6,199 bases of DNA. It comes from Candidatus Bathyarchaeota archaeon. GTDB lineage: Archaea; Thermoproteota; Bathyarchaeia; Bathyarchaeales; WAQA01. The stretch is taken from NCBI GenBank assembly GCA_015520475.1, contig WAQA01000183.1:1-6199 (forward strand), given 5' to 3'. The position numbers were made by a program, and so were the translations under genes. Below the pieces are notes generated by a model. The model was not told where the DNA came from, did no database searches, and saw only the letters and a program-made list of their open reading frames with translations. Shown one piece after another: positions 5,413 through 6,199 of this stretch (position 1 is the first letter of the stretch; every line of letters starts with the position of its first letter).

Positions 5413-6199
5413 TTCTCTATCACCTTCTCCTCCTTCACAAGGGATCCGAAGTGTCTTCCACCCTCCTCCCTGTAGAGGAGGATCTTGTCGCCTTTCCTCA
5501 GTTCAGAGACGGATTTCGTCCCGTCGGCCGTGACAACTCTTATGGTCTCAGCGTTCTGCAGGATAGTCTTGAATCTTTTACCTTCATGCTCAGCCTCGAT
5601 CATTATAAGCGGTCTCCACTCAATCTTCACCCTACATACATTTGTTGTTCTGTATCTGCCGTGACGATCAACTATTAAGACTTCATCCCCAGCATGTAAT
5701 TCTGAGATATACCTGGTTTTGTTTCCTGGTGAGAGCACGTAGAGGGCGATTGATCCAGCGTTAACCCTGAATGGTCTAGGAGGAACAAATGGATTCTCAT
5801 ATATTTCAGCCTGCACAAGGAAGAGGCCTGAGGATTGACATCCAACAAGTAAGCCTTCGCCGTCCCTCATAAGATCACATGTGTCTATGCATGCTCTAGC
5901 TCCTAGCCCAAGAGGCTTCACATCCACAACTTCAGCTTGATTTAGGATTAGGTTCTCTGATGATTCTATCTCGGATCTCCTCGACTTAACATTGGCTATG
6001 GATCTGTAGATTCTCTCTATGGATTCAACGTTCTCAGCCTCAACTACTACTCCATCCACCCCTATCTCAAGAGTCTCAAGAGCTATCTTTGCTTCTTGAT
6101 CATTTGATACGAGGGCTAAGAGTTTGCTTCTACCGCTTATCCGCGCAATCAGGTTCTCAAGCGGAATAACCTTCCAATCCCTACATTTAACTATTATAT
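5409..6199 (-). CDS. aroB': 3-dehydroquinate synthase type II (archaeal), C-terminal part; 5' end outside window
   Basis: The archaeal-type enzyme oxidatively deaminates 2-amino-3,7-dideoxy-D-threo-hept-6-ulosonate with NAD+ and cyclises it to 3-dehydroquinate; it is not homologous to bacterial AroB. The frame is open to the right edge, giving 262 visible codons; family members have roughly 330-390 residues, so the first part is missing. Counting from the edge, visible features are WKVIPLENLIA (8-18), ALETLEIGVDGVV (about 39-51), CIDTCDLM-GEGLLVG (103-119), ENPFVPPRPFRVNAG (134-148), KTRYISELHAGDEVL (160-174), LQNAETI (213-219) and GRHFG near the C-terminus (247-251). The GTG at 6059 lies inside the conserved GVDGVV stretch and is not the start. 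The gene overlaps aroD by 4 nt and is the first operon gene visible here. Type II synthase implies the ADH route; the ADH-forming aldolase-like enzyme may lie further upstream. Confidence 0.95.
   Translation of the reverse strand, partial: IIVKCRDWKVIPLENLIARISGRSKLLALVSNDQEAKIALETLEIGVDGVVVEAENVESIERIYRSIANVKSRRSEIESSENLILNQAEVVDVKPLGLGARACIDTCDLMRDGEGLLVGCQSSGLFLVQAEIYENPFVPPRPFRVNAGSIALYVLSPGNKTRYISELHAGDEVLIVDRHGRYRTTNVCRVKIEWRPLIMIEAEHEGKRFKTILQNAETIRVVTADGTKSVSELRKGDKILLYREEGGRHFGSLVKEEKVIEK
5419..5425 (-). promoter_or_regulatory. Ribosome binding site of aroD
   Basis: AGGTGAT on the minus strand lies 6 nt before the GTG at 5412, within the last codons of the dehydroquinate synthase gene. 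A GGAGGAG stretch sits slightly further upstream. Together they support the GTG start and the 4-nt GTGA overlap. Confidence 0.7.

Noticed and set aside
5409..6059. Complete 216-residue protein starting at GTG 6059
   Set aside because: The frame continues to the right edge with conserved synthase motifs (WKVIPLENL); the GTG is an internal valine.

Overview
This window carries most of an archaeal shikimate (common aromatic) pathway operon on the minus strand, facing the 3' end of a serine hydroxymethyltransferase gene on the plus strand. The archaeal assignment rests on the enzyme types. The 3-dehydroquinate synthase is the archaeal type II enzyme, not bacterial AroB. The shikimate kinase is the GHMP-superfamily form typical of Archaea, not the P-loop AroK/AroL form. 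The dehydroquinase is type I, and the glyA C-terminus resembles archaeal SHMT. Frequent AGG/AGA arginine codons, many TTG starts and GGTG-type Shine-Dalgarno sequences fit an archaeon, perhaps of the TACK/Bathyarchaeia kind. That finer placement is a guess and cannot be settled from this window.

Layout from left to right: glyA 3' end (1-344, +); a 251-bp gap between convergent genes (345-595) with two terminator-like inverted repeats; then, all on the minus strand and read from right to left, 3-dehydroquinate synthase II (6199-5409, start outside the window), aroD (5412-4717), aroE (4726-3845), archaeal shikimate kinase (3848-2985), aroA (2978-1683) and aroC (1693-596).

The six aro genes are packed with overlaps of 4, 10, 4 and 11 nt and one 6-nt gap. 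Their order matches the order of the reactions: 3-dehydroquinate formation, dehydration, reduction, phosphorylation, enolpyruvyl transfer, chorismate formation. Together they take the pathway precursor to chorismate, the parent of Phe, Tyr and Trp. The first enzyme, which supplies 2-amino-3,7-dideoxy-D-threo-hept-6-ulosonate (ADH) in this archaeal route, is not in the window; nor is the operon promoter, which must lie beyond the right edge. Four of the five visible aro start codons are not ATG (one GTG, three TTG), each with a Shine-Dalgarno-like sequence upstream.

This is core metabolism. I found no mobile element, CRISPR array, tRNA or rRNA, and no sign of a new biological system. The points worth a second look are the strict pathway-ordered arrangement, the start codons, a few motif substitutions in AroE and AroA, and the inverted repeats between the convergent genes.
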